From Polyangium jinanense (GTDB lineage: Bacteria; Myxococcota; Polyangia; Polyangiales; Polyangiaceae), in assembly GCF_028435365.1 (NCBI RefSeq), contig NZ_JAGTJJ010000057.1, forward strand, positions 1 through 64,000: DNA of 64,000 nucleotides. The letters run 5' to 3'. The position numbers and the translations under genes were made by a program. Position 1 is the first letter of the stretch; each line of letters opens with the position of its first letter. The notes below the pieces were generated by a model. That model searched no databases and was not told the origin of the DNA. It saw only the letters and a list, made by a program, of their open reading frames with translations. This document shows positions 35,007 to 44,763 of the stretch, in pieces.

Positions 35007-38000
35007 TCAGCAGGCTGTCGAGAGGTGGCCGGCACACGGAAGCTCGAGAGTGAACGACGAGCCGACCCCCGGCTCGCTCTGAACACGGAGCGCGCCTCCG
35101 TGCGCTTCCGCGATCCGGCGGCTGATGTACAGGCCAAGCCCGAGGCCGCCGTAATTCTCGGAGGCGGCGCGCTCGAATCGCTCGAAGATACGCTCCTGCC
35201 GCGCCGGGTCGATACCGATTCCATGGTCTTTGACCACGATGCGCGCGATCCCTTGCTCCTCGCCGTAGAAAATTTCGATGGGCTTACCGGCTCCGAATTT
35301 GATCGCATTCGAGAGGAGGTTCGTCAGGATCTGCTCGATGCGGTCGGGATCCCAACGACCGACGACGTGGTGGTCGTATTGGATGTGGACCGAGCACCGC
35401 GCTTGCGAAAGCTCCGGCTTGAGCTGGTCGAGCACATTGCGGAGGAGCGTCGCGAGGTCGACGTCCTCGCGCTCGAGCGGGAGCCGGCCTCCGTGGAGCT
35501 GCGAGACGTCCACGAGGGCCTTGTTCAGCCGGGCCAGGCGCGTCCCCTGACGCAGCGCCCGCTCGACCAGCTTGCTCATCACCTGCGTATCGCCCGATCG
35601 ACCGGACCGGATGGCCCGATCCATCGATTGCAGCGTGAGCCGGAGCGACGTCACCGGCGTATTGAGCTCGTGCGAAGCCACGGTGAGGAATTCGTCCCGC
35701 ACGCGGACGGCCTCCTGCGTCTTGCGGTAGAGGCGCGCGTTGTCGATCGCGACCGCGGCGCGGCGCGCGACATCTTCGACCAGCGCGAGATCGGCGCGCC
35801 CGTAGCGGCGCTCCGGCGTGGCGGAGACGACGCTCAGCACCCCGAGGGTTTGTCCGTGCGCCGCGAGCGGCACGACAATGGAGCTCTGCGCGCCGAGCTC
35901 GCGGCTGAGCTTCCTGTGCTCCTCGTTGACGACGAACTTCCCAATGACCTCCTCGGTGAGATCGGGAATCAGGATCGGCTCGCCCGTCTGCAAGACCTTG
36001 GAGGCCGGGTGAGGTGAATTCGTGCGAGGAGGATACCACCGCTGGAGCTGCTCGAGCAACGGCTCCTTCGCGGGGTCCTTGTGGGCGCCGCAGATGCGCC
36101 GGATCTCGCCACCTTCCACGATGTCGATCACGCACCAGTCGGAAATGGATCGCACGGATAGCCGCGCGAGGCGCGCCAGCGTCTCCTTGTAATCGAGCGA
36201 CTCCGAAAGGAGCGCCCCCGCCTCGGCGATGAACGTGGCCCGGCGCTCCGCCGCCTCGGCCGCCGCGCGCGCCACCTCGGCCGCTGCCCGCGCCGCCTCG
36301 GCCGCCGCGCGTGCTGCCTGCTCCTTGCCGAGGAGCTGCGCCTTCTCCAGGGATATCGCCGCCTGCGTGGCGAGGAGCGAAAGGGCGACGAGCCGATCGG
36401 GCGTGAACGCGCCGGCGAGGAGGTTGTTCTCCAGATAGAGCAGACCGACCACCTCGGTCTGCCGGAGAATGGGCAAGCACAGGAGGGACCTCGGCTTCAC
36501 GCGGGCGATGTAGGGCTCCGAGGCGTATTTCGCCGCCTCGGCCGCGTCCTCGAGGATCACGCGCTCCTTCGTCCGCATGGCGTAGTTGACGATCGAGACG
36601 GGCACGAGCGACGACGAGAGCGGCTGCGATTCCAGGAGCTTCGTCGCCACGCCGCTTCCCTCGAGGGATGCCTCCGCCTCGATCGAAGAGCAACCATCCC
36701 GGCAGAGGATCAGGCAGCCTCGTTGCGCTCCGCCCTGCTCGAGCACGACCGTGAGCAGCGTGCGCAAAAGCTTGTCGAAGGTGATCTCGCCCGAGATGGT
36801 CTGCGAGGCCTTGGTCACCGATAGCAGGTCGAACTGCTCGGACCGGACCCCGAAGGTGGTGGTGGGCGCGAGCGACCTCGACTCGAGGAGGCGGGGATGC
36901 TGCTGGTCAATCTGTCTCACCTTGCCATCAGCGCCCCAGCGGGCGTAGCAGGCGCGCGCCTCGCGGAGGCACGTATCGGCGAACAGGGCGAATCCACGCG
37001 CCCGGTAGAACCGAGACGCGAGCTCGTAGGCGAGCGCTTCGATATGAACGAAGCCATTCTCGCGCGCCGAGCGGGTGGCCTCTTCATAGAGACGCTCGGC
37101 GTCGAGCTCTCGGCCCTCGATGCGAGCCACCTCGGCCGACACGAGAGCGTAGCGGTTCAGATAGTTCTCGGGACAGTTGTCCGCCCAGAGCTTGAGCTTC
37201 TGCAGCCCCCGTTCGAGGGTGCGCGCGAACTCCCGCTGCTGCGCGGCAGGCGCCTGCGGATAGAGCGCGGTCAACGTGAGCGCATGGTAGAAGTGATGCG
37301 TGGCCTCGATGGGCTGCGCCATGACCGCCCCCAGCATCGTCGCCGCTCGGGCCGCAGCATCGAGCGCCTCGCGATACCGTCCGTCGTTAAACGCGGCAAC
37401 GTGCTTCATGACATGGTAGAAGGCAATCCCGCAGCCGAATGTCGCCCCCGTGATCACGGCCAGACTTTCAGCTTCGTCGCAAGCTCGATCGTCGAGGTTT
37501 GCCGGCTCCAGCGTCGGTCCTTGCAGGCTCGCCACGAACTGCCGTTCGAGCTGGATCGTATGAAATACCGTATCGTTGTGGCTCTCTCTGGCGAACGCGA
37601 GGTATTTCTGCGCCACGCGGAGGACTTCGTCGAGCGGGCTGCCGGTCTCCAGAACCAGCCATACCGTCAGAACGGTTACGAGGCCGGCAAAAACGAGATC
37701 GCCGACCTCCAAGCAGGCGAGGAATGCCTGCTCCATGATCGGAACGCTGGTCGCAATGGGCCTCCGCCAGGAGTGGATGTGGCCGCCATGCATGAAGAGC
37801 AGCCTGCCCTTGAGCTTGGCGTCGTTGAGCTTCTCGTTCAGCCGCAGCGACATCTCGGAGAACTCGTAGGCGGACGGTATGTCGCCGAAGACCGACGCCA
37901 ACATGATGCCGTAGGCGCAGTAGGCGAAGCAGGTTTCCTCGGCGTTCCCGTACCGCAGGGAGAAGCTCAACGCTTTGACGACGCCGAGCGCGAACATCTC

Positions 38001-40721
38001 CGGTCGCGCGTTGTACGCGCAGGGGATCGAGTCGACGAGCACGCCGATGATCGCCCTCCCATCGGGGTCGCTCACCACCGGCGCGTCGAGGAGGTCGGCG
38101 ATCCGGAGGCCGCGCAGGCTGGCCGAAATGCCCCGGTTCTCGGCTTCGACTGCGGCCTTTATCTCCTCGTCCGACGCGGGCAATGTCACGCAGAAGAGCC
38201 GCAGGGCTTCCTGTGCGACCGTCACCCCGTCGGCATATCGCCCCGAGACCTGGTACAGCCTGATACGCAGCCGGTAGACCCTGGCTCGGTCGGGATTGGA
38301 GCGGGCGTTCTGGAATATCAGGTCGAATAGCTCATCGGCCCGCTGGAAGTTGCCGACGAGGTACTCGCATTCGGACCGCTCCATGTAGAGGGCGAACGTT
38401 TCTTCGTACTGCGTGCGCCAGGCGTCCGCGGCCAAAAGCGCCGTCGCTTGGGCCAGATAGCTCTGCGCCGACGCGTACGCAATCGAGGCCTTCGCCCTTC
38501 TTCCCGCCTGGAAGTCGAGCCGGCAGAGCGTCTCCTTTTCGCGTGGATCGGTGATGAGCGCGACGCCATGGTTGAGCTGGTTCGCGACATCGAAGACCCG
38601 CTCCGCGATCACCTCTTCTGGCAACTTCGCCAAAAGGAGCCGGCCGATCCGCAGGTGCACCTCGGCCCGCTGCTCCTCGGGGATGAGCGAATAGGCCGCT
38701 TCCTGGACACGGTCGTGGAGAAACTTGTATACGTCGTCCAGGCGGAGGACGAACCCGGCGCGAACGGCCTCCCAGAGGCTCGCGTGCGTGTCCTCCACCG
38801 ATCCGCCGCGAGCCATCGTCAGGATGGCGGCCTCCGCAGTGTTTCCCAGACAAGCGAGGTGTTTCAGCGCTTCCTGGGTGCTTGCCGGAAGCCGCACGAG
38901 CTTCCCGATCATCAGGTCGACCACGTTGTCGGTGAAGCCCTTTTCGCGGATCTTGGCCACGTCCCATTGCCAGATCCCCGCGCGCCCATCGAACTCGATC
39001 AGGCGCTCTTCGTGAAGCGCCGTGAGGAACTGGATCGCGAAGAAGGGATTGCCAGCCGTCTTCTCGTGAACGAGGTCCGCGAGTGGCCTTACGCCCTCGC
39101 GAGGGCAATGAAGCGCATCGCTGACGAACATGGCGAGGTGCTCGCGGGAAAGCGGGCCGAGCACGATATCCGAGACGCGCACGCCCTCCTTCCGCACCTT
39201 GTCGAGCATCAGCATGAGCGGGTGCGAGGGGCTCACCTCGTTGTCTCGACATGCACCGATCACGAGGAGATGGCACGTCTTTCCGTGCGTCAGCAGATCC
39301 TGAAGGAGTCCGAGGCTCGCCGAATCGGCCCACTGGAGATCGTCGAGGAAAAGCGCGAGGGGATGCTCCTTCCGGGCGAACACCCCGATGAAGTGCCGGA
39401 ACACGATGCGGAACCGGTTCTGCGCCTCGGCCGGGGGCAGCTCGGCGACCGGCGGTTGCGGGCCGATGGCGAGCTCGACCTGCGGGATCACGTCCACGAT
39501 GAGCTGTCCGTTGATCCCGAGCGCGCCGAGCAGCCGCTGCCTCCAGGCGGCGATCCGCTCCTCGCTCTCCGTGAGGATTTCGAGCACGAGGTCCCGGAAG
39601 GCCTGGACGATCGTGGAGTAGGGGATACCGCGCTTGTATTGATCGAACTTCCCTGCGATGAAGAAGCCTCGCTCGCGCACGATCGGCTTCTGCAGCTCGT
39701 TCACGAGCGCCGACTTGCCGATGCCGGAATAACCCGAGACCAGGACGAGCTCGGGGGATCCCGTATCGAGCACGCGCTCGGGCGCGGAGAGCAGCGCCGC
39801 GATCTCGCCCTCGCGACCATAGAGCTTCTGGGGGATCTGGAGGCGATCCGGAATGTCGTGCTCGGCCAGGGGGAACGGTTCCAGCCGGCCCTCGGCTCGC
39901 CACTGGCCCCGGCACTGCGCGAGGTCGTTCAGCAGGCCGCGAGCGGTCTGGTAGCGATCCTCGGCCATCTTGGCCAGGAGCTTCAGGACGATCGCGGAGA
40001 GGATCTCGGGTAGCTCCGAGACGAACGTGGAGGGCGACGGCGGGGCACGGGCGACGTGGCAATGCACCCATTCGAGCGGATCGTGCGCCTCGAAGGGCAG
40101 CCGCCCGGTGAGCATCTCGTAAAAGGTCACGCCGAGGGCATAGAGGTCGGCGCGGCTGTCGATCGACCGGTTCATCCGCCCCGTCTGCTCCGGAGAGAGG
40201 TAGGGCAGCGAGCCCTCGACGAGGCGCGGGCTCTTGGAGGCCTTGTGCTCGCGGGGGAGGCTGGACGCGCACCCGAAGTCGGCGAGCTTCACCTGGCCGG
40301 TGGCCGCGTTGAGGAGGATGTTCTGGGGTTTGAGATCTTTATGGATGATGTCGCGCTGGTGGAGCTCCGCCACGGCCGCCGTGATACGAACCGCGAGGTC
40401 GAGGAACCGCTCGGTGGGCAAGGGCGCGCCGAGGAAGTGGTCGAGCGACTGACCACCGAAATCCTCCATCACGAGCGCCGGCATTCCCTCGTGCGTGTCG
40501 AGGGCGATCGGCTTGACGATGGCCTGCGCGTCGAGTCGCCCGAGGATCTCGTATTCGCGCTTCAAACGCTCGAGACCGCGCGGGTGGCTGCGCCTCGGGT
40601 CCAGCACCTTCAGGATCACCGGGAGGTGATCGGCCGTCCGGACCCCGCGGAGCAGAAGGGTCTCTCTCCCCTCGTGAAGCGTTTCGAGGATGGCGAACGG
40701 GGGTACGTCCTTCATCGGCAT
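35007..40721 (-). CDS. Giant hybrid: Ser/Thr kinase - AAA ATPase - TPR-like - GAF - histidine kinase (paralog B)
   Basis: 1904 residues, tandem paralog of the gene at 29103-34772 with the same order of domains. The kinase ('IIHKDLKPQNILLN', 'DFGCA'), ATPase ('SGYSGIGKSALVNEL') and histidine kinase ('SHELNTPVTSLRLTL') parts look nearly identical to those of paralog A. The TPR-like middle (~700-1300) has diverged so far that I can align little of it. The Ala/Glu-rich linker between the GAF domains is longer by exactly 14 residues. The DFG loop is DFGCA versus DFGLA in A. The start codon could be ATG 40721 or 40715. A 234-nt gap separates it from A, so B and A are probably transcribed together, B first. 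Confidence 0.9.
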   Translation of the reverse strand: MPMKDVPPFAILETLHEGRETLLLRGVRTADHLPVILKVLDPRRSHPRGLERLKREYEILGRLDAQAIVKPIALDTHEGMPALVMEDFGGQSLDHFLGAPLPTERFLDLAVRITAAVAELHQRDIIHKDLKPQNILLNAATGQVKLADFGCASSLPREHKASKSPRLVEGSLPYLSPEQTGRMNRSIDSRADLYALGVTFYEMLTGRLPFEAHDPLEWVHCHVARAPPSPSTFVSELPEILSAIVLKLLAKMAEDRYQTARGLLNDLAQCRGQWRAEGRLEPFPLAEHDIPDRLQIPQKLYGREGEIAALLSAPERVLDTGSPELVLVSGYSGIGKSALVNELQKPIVRERGFFIAGKFDQYKRGIPYSTIVQAFRDLVLEILTESEERIAAWRQRLLGALGINGQLIVDVIPQVELAIGPQPPVAELPPAEAQNRFRIVFRHFIGVFARKEHPLALFLDDLQWADSASLGLLQDLLTHGKTCHLLVIGACRDNEVSPSHPLMLMLDKVRKEGVRVSDIVLGPLSREHLAMFVSDALHCPREGVRPLADLVHEKTAGNPFFAIQFLTALHEERLIEFDGRAGIWQWDVAKIREKGFTDNVVDLMIGKLVRLPASTQEALKHLACLGNTAEAAILTMARGGSVEDTHASLWEAVRAGFVLRLDDVYKFLHDRVQEAAYSLIPEEQRAEVHLRIGRLLLAKLPEEVIAERVFDVANQLNHGVALITDPREKETLCRLDFQAGRRAKASIAYASAQSYLAQATALLAADAWRTQYEETFALYMERSECEYLVGNFQRADELFDLIFQNARSNPDRARVYRLRIRLYQVSGRYADGVTVAQEALRLFCVTLPASDEEIKAAVEAENRGISASLRGLRIADLLDAPVVSDPDGRAIIGVLVDSIPCAYNARPEMFALGVVKALSFSLRYGNAEETCFAYCAYGIMLASVFGDIPSAYEFSEMSLRLNEKLNDAKLKGRLLFMHGGHIHSWRRPIATSVPIMEQAFLACLEVGDLVFAGLVTVLTVWLVLETGSPLDEVLRVAQKYLAFARESHNDTVFHTIQLERQFVASLQGPTLEPANLDDRACDEAESLAVITGATFGCGIAFYHVMKHVAAFNDGRYREALDAAARAATMLGAVMAQPIEATHHFYHALTLTALYPQAPAAQQREFARTLERGLQKLKLWADNCPENYLNRYALVSAEVARIEGRELDAERLYEEATRSARENGFVHIEALAYELASRFYRARGFALFADTCLREARACYARWGADGKVRQIDQQHPRLLESRSLAPTTTFGVRSEQFDLLSVTKASQTISGEITFDKLLRTLLTVVLEQGGAQRGCLILCRDGCSSIEAEASLEGSGVATKLLESQPLSSSLVPVSIVNYAMRTKERVILEDAAEAAKYASEPYIARVKPRSLLCLPILRQTEVVGLLYLENNLLAGAFTPDRLVALSLLATQAAISLEKAQLLGKEQAARAAAEAARAAAEVARAAAEAAERRATFIAEAGALLSESLDYKETLARLARLSVRSISDWCVIDIVEGGEIRRICGAHKDPAKEPLLEQLQRWYPPRTNSPHPASKVLQTGEPILIPDLTEEVIGKFVVNEEHRKLSRELGAQSSIVVPLAAHGQTLGVLSVVSATPERRYGRADLALVEDVARRAAVAIDNARLYRKTQEAVRVRDEFLTVASHELNTPVTSLRLTLQSMDRAIRSGRSGDTQVMSKLVERALRQGTRLARLNKALVDVSQLHGGRLPLEREDVDLATLLRNVLDQLKPELSQARCSVHIQYDHHVVGRWDPDRIEQILTNLLSNAIKFGAGKPIEIFYGEEQGIARIVVKDHGIGIDPARQERIFERFERAASENYGGLGLGLYISRRIAEAHGGALRVQSEPGVGSSFTLELPCAGHLSTAC

Positions 40722-40950
40722 GGGAAGAGCTCGCCGCCAGGAGCGGGCGCCCGGGAAGGGGCACGCGGGAAGAGGCCCAGCCGCGACATTCCGTCGACAG
40801 CCCCTCGAACGCCCATCCCTCTAGCATGGGATGTGCCTTCCGCTCTAGCCCACAGCCATGGCCCCCGCGTCGAGCGCGCTCGGGCGGGCGAAGAGCTTCA
40901 CGTGGGAAGGATATGCGTGAAGGACGCCGCGGATCAACGATCCCTGGTGC

Positions 40951-42540
40951 TCACCACGGCGTCGGCTTGTAATCTTTGAAAAACTGCCCGTAGGCGTGGA
41001 TGCCTGTGGCGAACCCCTCGAAGATCGGATCCACGATACGGGCCGCGCCGTCGACGATGTCGAGCGGCGGGTGGAAGCCGTGAATGGATTGCTTGCGGAC
41101 CGCGATCTCCGCGGGATCCTCGTCCGTCACCCAGCCCGTATCCACGCTGTTGATGTGGATGCCGTCCTTCACGTAATCCTGTGCCGAGGTGCGCGTGAGC
41201 ATGTTGAGCGCCGCCTTGGCCATGTTCGTGTGCGGGTGTTTGTCGGTCTTGTGCTCGCGGTAGAATTGCCCCTCCATCGCCGAGACGTTGACGATGTGCT
41301 TGTCGCGCGTGGGATGCCGCGTCATGAGGCCCTTGAGCTTGCTGCTCAGCACGAACGGGGCGATGGCGTTGACGAGGTGCACCTCGAGGAGCTCGATCGT
41401 GGGCACCTCGGCGAGCGCGAGGCGCCAGCTGTTCTTGTCGCGGAGGTCTTTCTGCTGGAGGTCCGCGTCGAGCGCGCCGCGGGGGAAGAGATCCACGCGG
41501 CCGCGCAAGGCGTGATCCTCGGCCGTGAGCGGGATCTGCGAGAGCGCGACAGGATCCTCGAACAAGGCAAGCGAGCCCGTACGCGGGGCGAGGGCGGCGT
41601 CGTTTGCCCGGGCAAATGCTCGTTGCGCGGCGCGCTCGGCCTCGTGGCTCGCGACGAGGCGGGCCGCCTCGGGGGGCAATCGATCGGGCGATTGCAGCTC
41701 GATGTCGAGGAGGTGCTCGTAGAAGCCCGGCGGCCTGCGCACGGTCTGGCAGGCGTTGTGGATGATGAAATCGAGGCGCGGGAGGTGGCCTTCGAGGAAT
41801 CGCGCGAACCGCTCGACGCTCGGGGTGAGGCGCAGATCGAGGCCGTGAATTTCGAGCCGATCGGCCCAGGCCTCGTAATCGCTCTCGCGGGCATAGCGGA
41901 GGGCGGCGTCGTGGGGGAAACGCGTGGTCACGACGACACGCGCGCCGGCGCGGAGGAGGAGGATCGCGGCCTGGTATCCGATTTTGACGCGCGCGCCGGT
42001 CACGAGCGCGACGCGGCCCCGGAGGTCGGCCGTCTGCGTGCGTTTCTGGTAATTGAGCTCGGCGCAGGGCGGGCAGAGCTGATCGTAGAAGAAGTGGACC
42101 CTGCGGAACTCGGCTTTGCAGACGTAACACTTGCGCGCGCCCGTGAGCTCGGCGGGCGGCGGGGTCTCCGTGGGACCGGGCAAAACACCGAAGCTCGGCG
42201 GCGGGGTCTGGAAGACGGGGGCGCGGCGGGCGGCACGAATGCCGGTCGCGTCGAGCAGCGCCGCGTCCTCGGCCTTCACGGCGAGGCGATCCTTTCTGCG
42301 AAGCGCCTTCGCGAGGCGGCGTTGCTCGGCGCGATCGGGCCGCGAGACCCGCCCTGCCGCTTCGAGCAGCCGCACGCGCGCCTCGCGTGGCACGTGCGCG
42401 AGGACGGCCCGGTCACGGACCACGGCTTCGAGCACGTCGAGGGCGACGCGGAAATCGTTCTCGGAAAAAGGAGCCTGCTCGGGGGCTTTGGGCTCGTGGT
42501 CTTCCTGTTCGTCCTGTTCGTCCGCGAAATCGTCGTTCAT
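40951..42540 (-). CDS. SDR-family oxidoreductase with N-terminal zinc-ribbon and helical domain
   Basis: 529 residues. The N-terminal ~150 residues are charged and helical ('DVLEAVVRDRAVLAHVPRE'). Residues ~155-185 hold two CxxC pairs ('RKCYVCKAEFRR', 'LCPPCAELNY'), probably a zinc ribbon. The Rossmann fold follows: 'VALVTGARVKIGYQAAILLL', 'FIIHNACQTVRR'. The catalytic 'HTNMAKAALN' has no YxxxK: the Tyr position is Thr or His, and only Lys is kept. That replacement suggests altered chemistry or a regulatory role. The gene is coupled to the next minus-strand gene by TGATG (start 42538-42540). Confidence 0.8.
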   Translation of the reverse strand: MNDDFADEQDEQEDHEPKAPEQAPFSENDFRVALDVLEAVVRDRAVLAHVPREARVRLLEAAGRVSRPDRAEQRRLAKALRRKDRLAVKAEDAALLDATGIRAARRAPVFQTPPPSFGVLPGPTETPPPAELTGARKCYVCKAEFRRVHFFYDQLCPPCAELNYQKRTQTADLRGRVALVTGARVKIGYQAAILLLRAGARVVVTTRFPHDAALRYARESDYEAWADRLEIHGLDLRLTPSVERFARFLEGHLPRLDFIIHNACQTVRRPPGFYEHLLDIELQSPDRLPPEAARLVASHEAERAAQRAFARANDAALAPRTGSLALFEDPVALSQIPLTAEDHALRGRVDLFPRGALDADLQQKDLRDKNSWRLALAEVPTIELLEVHLVNAIAPFVLSSKLKGLMTRHPTRDKHIVNVSAMEGQFYREHKTDKHPHTNMAKAALNMLTRTSAQDYVKDGIHINSVDTGWVTDEDPAEIAVRKQSIHGFHPPLDIVDGAARIVDPIFEGFATGIHAYGQFFKDYKPTPW

Positions 42541-43178
42541 CAATGGAATGCGAGCCCGAAGAGCTGGCCGTCGAGGGGGATGGGCGCCTTGATGGCGCAG
42601 ATGAGCCCGAGATCCAGGCCGTACGGGGTCCCCTCGGAGAAGGCGCTGACGGGGACGCCGATCCGGAGGGCCGCGGAGAAGAAGCCAATGGAGACGAAAG
42701 GCGAGGCGTGGAGGCCGATGGTGGTGGCGCGATTGCCGTAGCCTTCCTCGAGGTACGCGCCGATCTCGGCGCCGAACATCATGAAGTTGATCTGCGGGCC
42801 AAACGCCCATCGGCCATGCGTGAACCCGACGGACTGGGCCTGCGCGAAGGCGCCGAGGCCGAAGCCGAACGCTTCGACAGGATATCGCACGTACGAGAGC
42901 TCGAAGCCGAGGGCGCCGGAGATCGTGTCGTCGGTGTGGCCCGTGATGCCGAAGAGTGGCCCGAGGCCGACGAAATTCTTCGCCTGGCGCAGGTTGCCGC
43001 GGCTCGGGGACGAGGGCTCGGGCGTAAGCGCAAACGCAGGGGGCTCGGCCGAGGCCACCGCCGTCGCCGTGAGGCCTGCGGCGAAGGCCACAAACGAGCA
43101 AACGAGCCGGACGAGGCCCGGTGGCCCGAATCGCCTGCCCGACAATGGACGAGGAGCGTCCCCAGCGCGGTAGCGCAT
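42540..43178 (-). CDS. Outer-membrane beta-barrel-like secreted protein
   Basis: 212 residues. A Sec signal (residues ~20-50, 'CSFVAFAAGLTATAVA', cleavage near 'ASA/EP') precedes about 160 residues of alternating hydrophobic strands ('FGITGHTDDTISGALGFELS', 'GFGLGAFAQAQSVGF', 'TTIGLHASPFVSIGFFSAAL') that end in 'FGLAFH'. This is typical of small outer-membrane barrels. No family assigned. It is co-translated with the zinc-ribbon SDR (stop/start TGATG overlap). The start ATG 43178 has a TATGCT hexamer 8 nt upstream and no Shine-Dalgarno. Confidence 0.6.
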   Translation of the reverse strand: MRYRAGDAPRPLSGRRFGPPGLVRLVCSFVAFAAGLTATAVASAEPPAFALTPEPSSPSRGNLRQAKNFVGLGPLFGITGHTDDTISGALGFELSYVRYPVEAFGFGLGAFAQAQSVGFTHGRWAFGPQINFMMFGAEIGAYLEEGYGNRATTIGLHASPFVSIGFFSAALRIGVPVSAFSEGTPYGLDLGLICAIKAPIPLDGQLFGLAFH

Positions 43179-43186
43179 CGCGGCGG

Positions 43187-43192
43187 AGCATA
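43187..43192 (-). promoter_or_regulatory. Putative -10 element of leaderless barrel-protein gene
   Basis: TATGCT on the minus strand, 8 nt before ATG 43178, no Shine-Dalgarno. Identical in sequence and spacing to the site before the kinase gene at 47174. Confidence 0.45.
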
Positions 43193-43377
43193 CATGGATC
43201 GGAGACGCTGACCAGCCGCTTTGGAGGGGACCGCTTGGGTTCGTCCGGCAGGCGCGTCCGGAACGGCCGCGGGGAATGTTCACGTCCACCCAATGTACCG
43301 TAACGTCGTGCCTTGACCGGCCTGCGGGCGCACCCCACGACGAGTATCGACGGGCAACCCGAGCAAGGAGACGAGGC

Positions 43378-43737
43378 GTGCGTTCCAGGGATTTTCATGT
43401 GCTCGTGGAGGCGCGGATCCGGGAAGCGGAGGCGCGAGGGGCGTTCGAGGACCTGCCGGGCAAGGGCAAGGCGATGCCCGCGGACGACCTCGCCGGCCTG
43501 CCCGAGGAAGACCGCATGGCCGCGCGGATCCAGCGCATCGCGGGGAGCGCGCCGGAGGAGGTGGAGCTCTTGCGGGACATCGCAGCGCTGCGCGAGCGGC
43601 TCGCGGCCTGCAAGGACGAGAAGGAGCGGGCGAAGCTTACGGAAGCGCTCGGGGCGAAGACGACGCGGCTTTCGATCCTGTTCGAGGCGTCGGGGCGGAA
43701 CGTGCTCGTGCACAGCAAGTTGACGGAGCCGCGGTGA
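43378..43737 (+). CDS. DUF1992 (DnaJ-like C28 conserved domain) protein
   Basis: 119 residues from the GTG at 43378, which has GGAG 8 nt before it. The N-terminus 'LVEARIREAEARGAFEDLPG' followed by 'KGKAMPADDL' is the DUF1992 signature, also found in DNAJC28. The C-terminus is helical ('RERLAACKDEKERAKLTEAL'). Small, soluble, role unknown in bacteria; possibly a chaperone or ribosome-associated adaptor. The open frame extends upstream to 43276 but that part has no homology. Confidence 0.82.
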   Translation: MRSRDFHVLVEARIREAEARGAFEDLPGKGKAMPADDLAGLPEEDRMAARIQRIAGSAPEEVELLRDIAALRERLAACKDEKERAKLTEALGAKTTRLSILFEASGRNVLVHSKLTEPR

Positions 43738-43793
43738 AGGGCGGCGCCGCGGCCAACTTCCGGTTCGGAAAGGACAACTGCGGCGACCTCGGC

Positions 43794-43799
43794 TAGCCT
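43794..43799 (+). promoter_or_regulatory. Putative -10 element of leaderless PLP-enzyme gene
   Basis: TAGCCT, 7 nt before ATG 43807; the larger context GCTAGCCTC is the same as before the gene at 47287. No Shine-Dalgarno. Confidence 0.35.
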
Positions 43800-43806
43800 C
43801 CCCCCC

Positions 43807-44763
43807 ATGCTCCGACGCTCGATGAAATGTTGGCTCGCGCGACTCGCGGCGGGCACGCCCACGGTCCCGCTCCGGGACGAAGAGACGGGGTGTACCCTCT
43901 GGATCAAGCTCGAGTACATGCTCCCGAGCGGATCCACGAAGGACCGCATCGCCAGCTTCATCCTCGGCCACGCCGTCGAGCGGGGCGTGCTCGGCAGCGA
44001 CAGCGTCGTCGTCGAGGCGTCGAGCGGCTCGACCTCGATCGCCTTCGCCATGGCCTGCGCCATGATCGGCGTGCGATTCCGCGCCGTCATGCCCGAAGGC
44101 GTGAGCGGCGAGCGCTTGCTCATCATCCGTCGTTATGGCGGCGAGGTCGTGCTCACGCCGAAGCACCTCGGCGTGCCCGGCTCGATCGACGAGACGCGGC
44201 GCATGGCCGAAGCGGACCCGCGGGTCTTCTGGCCGCGACAATTCGAGAATCCCCAGAATGCCCTCGCCCACCAGCGGACCACCGGGCCCGAGCTCATCGC
44301 CCAGGTCGGCACCACGATCCACGGGTTCGTCGCGGGGGTCGGGACCGGCGGGACGCTCATGGGGATCGCGCGGGCCCTCGTCGAGGCAGGGCAAAAGGCG
44401 GTGATCGGAAGGCCCCGGCCCGAGCGAGGCGTGTGTTTCGAGGGGCAACCCGAGATCTGTGGCGGGATTCCGGGCGTCGTGGATGGGCTCTCGCACATCC
44501 TCGACGAGGACGCCGTGGGGGGCGTGGTCTCGCTGCCCGTACCGGACGCGGAGGCCATTCGCGCGGCGCGGGATCTCGTGTCGCAAGGGTTCCCGGTGGG
44601 CCCGTCGAGCGGGCTCAATCTGGCCGGCGCGCGGATGCTGGCGCGCAAGCTCGGGCCGGGGCACGACATCGCAACCGTGCTCTGCGACCGGATGGAGCGG
44701 TATTTCTCGACCGATATGTTCCAGGACCTGTCGGGGGACGAGGCCGCAAAAAGCACACGATGA
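43807..44763 (+). CDS. Cysteine-synthase-fold PLP enzyme (possible cysteine desulfhydrase)
   Basis: 318 residues. PLP lysine is Lys45 ('SGSTKDRIA'), phosphate loop '[11 protein letters not shown]'. The substrate loop reads 'EASSGSTSIAFA', SSGSTS in place of the TSGNTG of CysK, which should change substrate handling. As I recall it, that motif resembles Cds1-type L-cysteine desulfhydrases. It overlaps by ATGA with a Cys-tRNA(Pro) deacylase, so it may control free cysteine pools. It is clearly not a recent copy of the cysK at 21725. Cysteine synthase, desulfhydrase and cystathionine beta-synthase-like roles are all possible. Confidence 0.78.
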   Translation: MLRRSMKCWLARLAAGTPTVPLRDEETGCTLWIKLEYMLPSGSTKDRIASFILGHAVERGVLGSDSVVVEASSGSTSIAFAMACAMIGVRFRAVMPEGVSGERLLIIRRYGGEVVLTPKHLGVPGSIDETRRMAEADPRVFWPRQFENPQNALAHQRTTGPELIAQVGTTIHGFVAGVGTGGTLMGIARALVEAGQKAVIGRPRPERGVCFEGQPEICGGIPGVVDGLSHILDEDAVGGVVSLPVPDAEAIRAARDLVSQGFPVGPSSGLNLAGARMLARKLGPGHDIATVLCDRMERYFSTDMFQDLSGDEAAKSTR

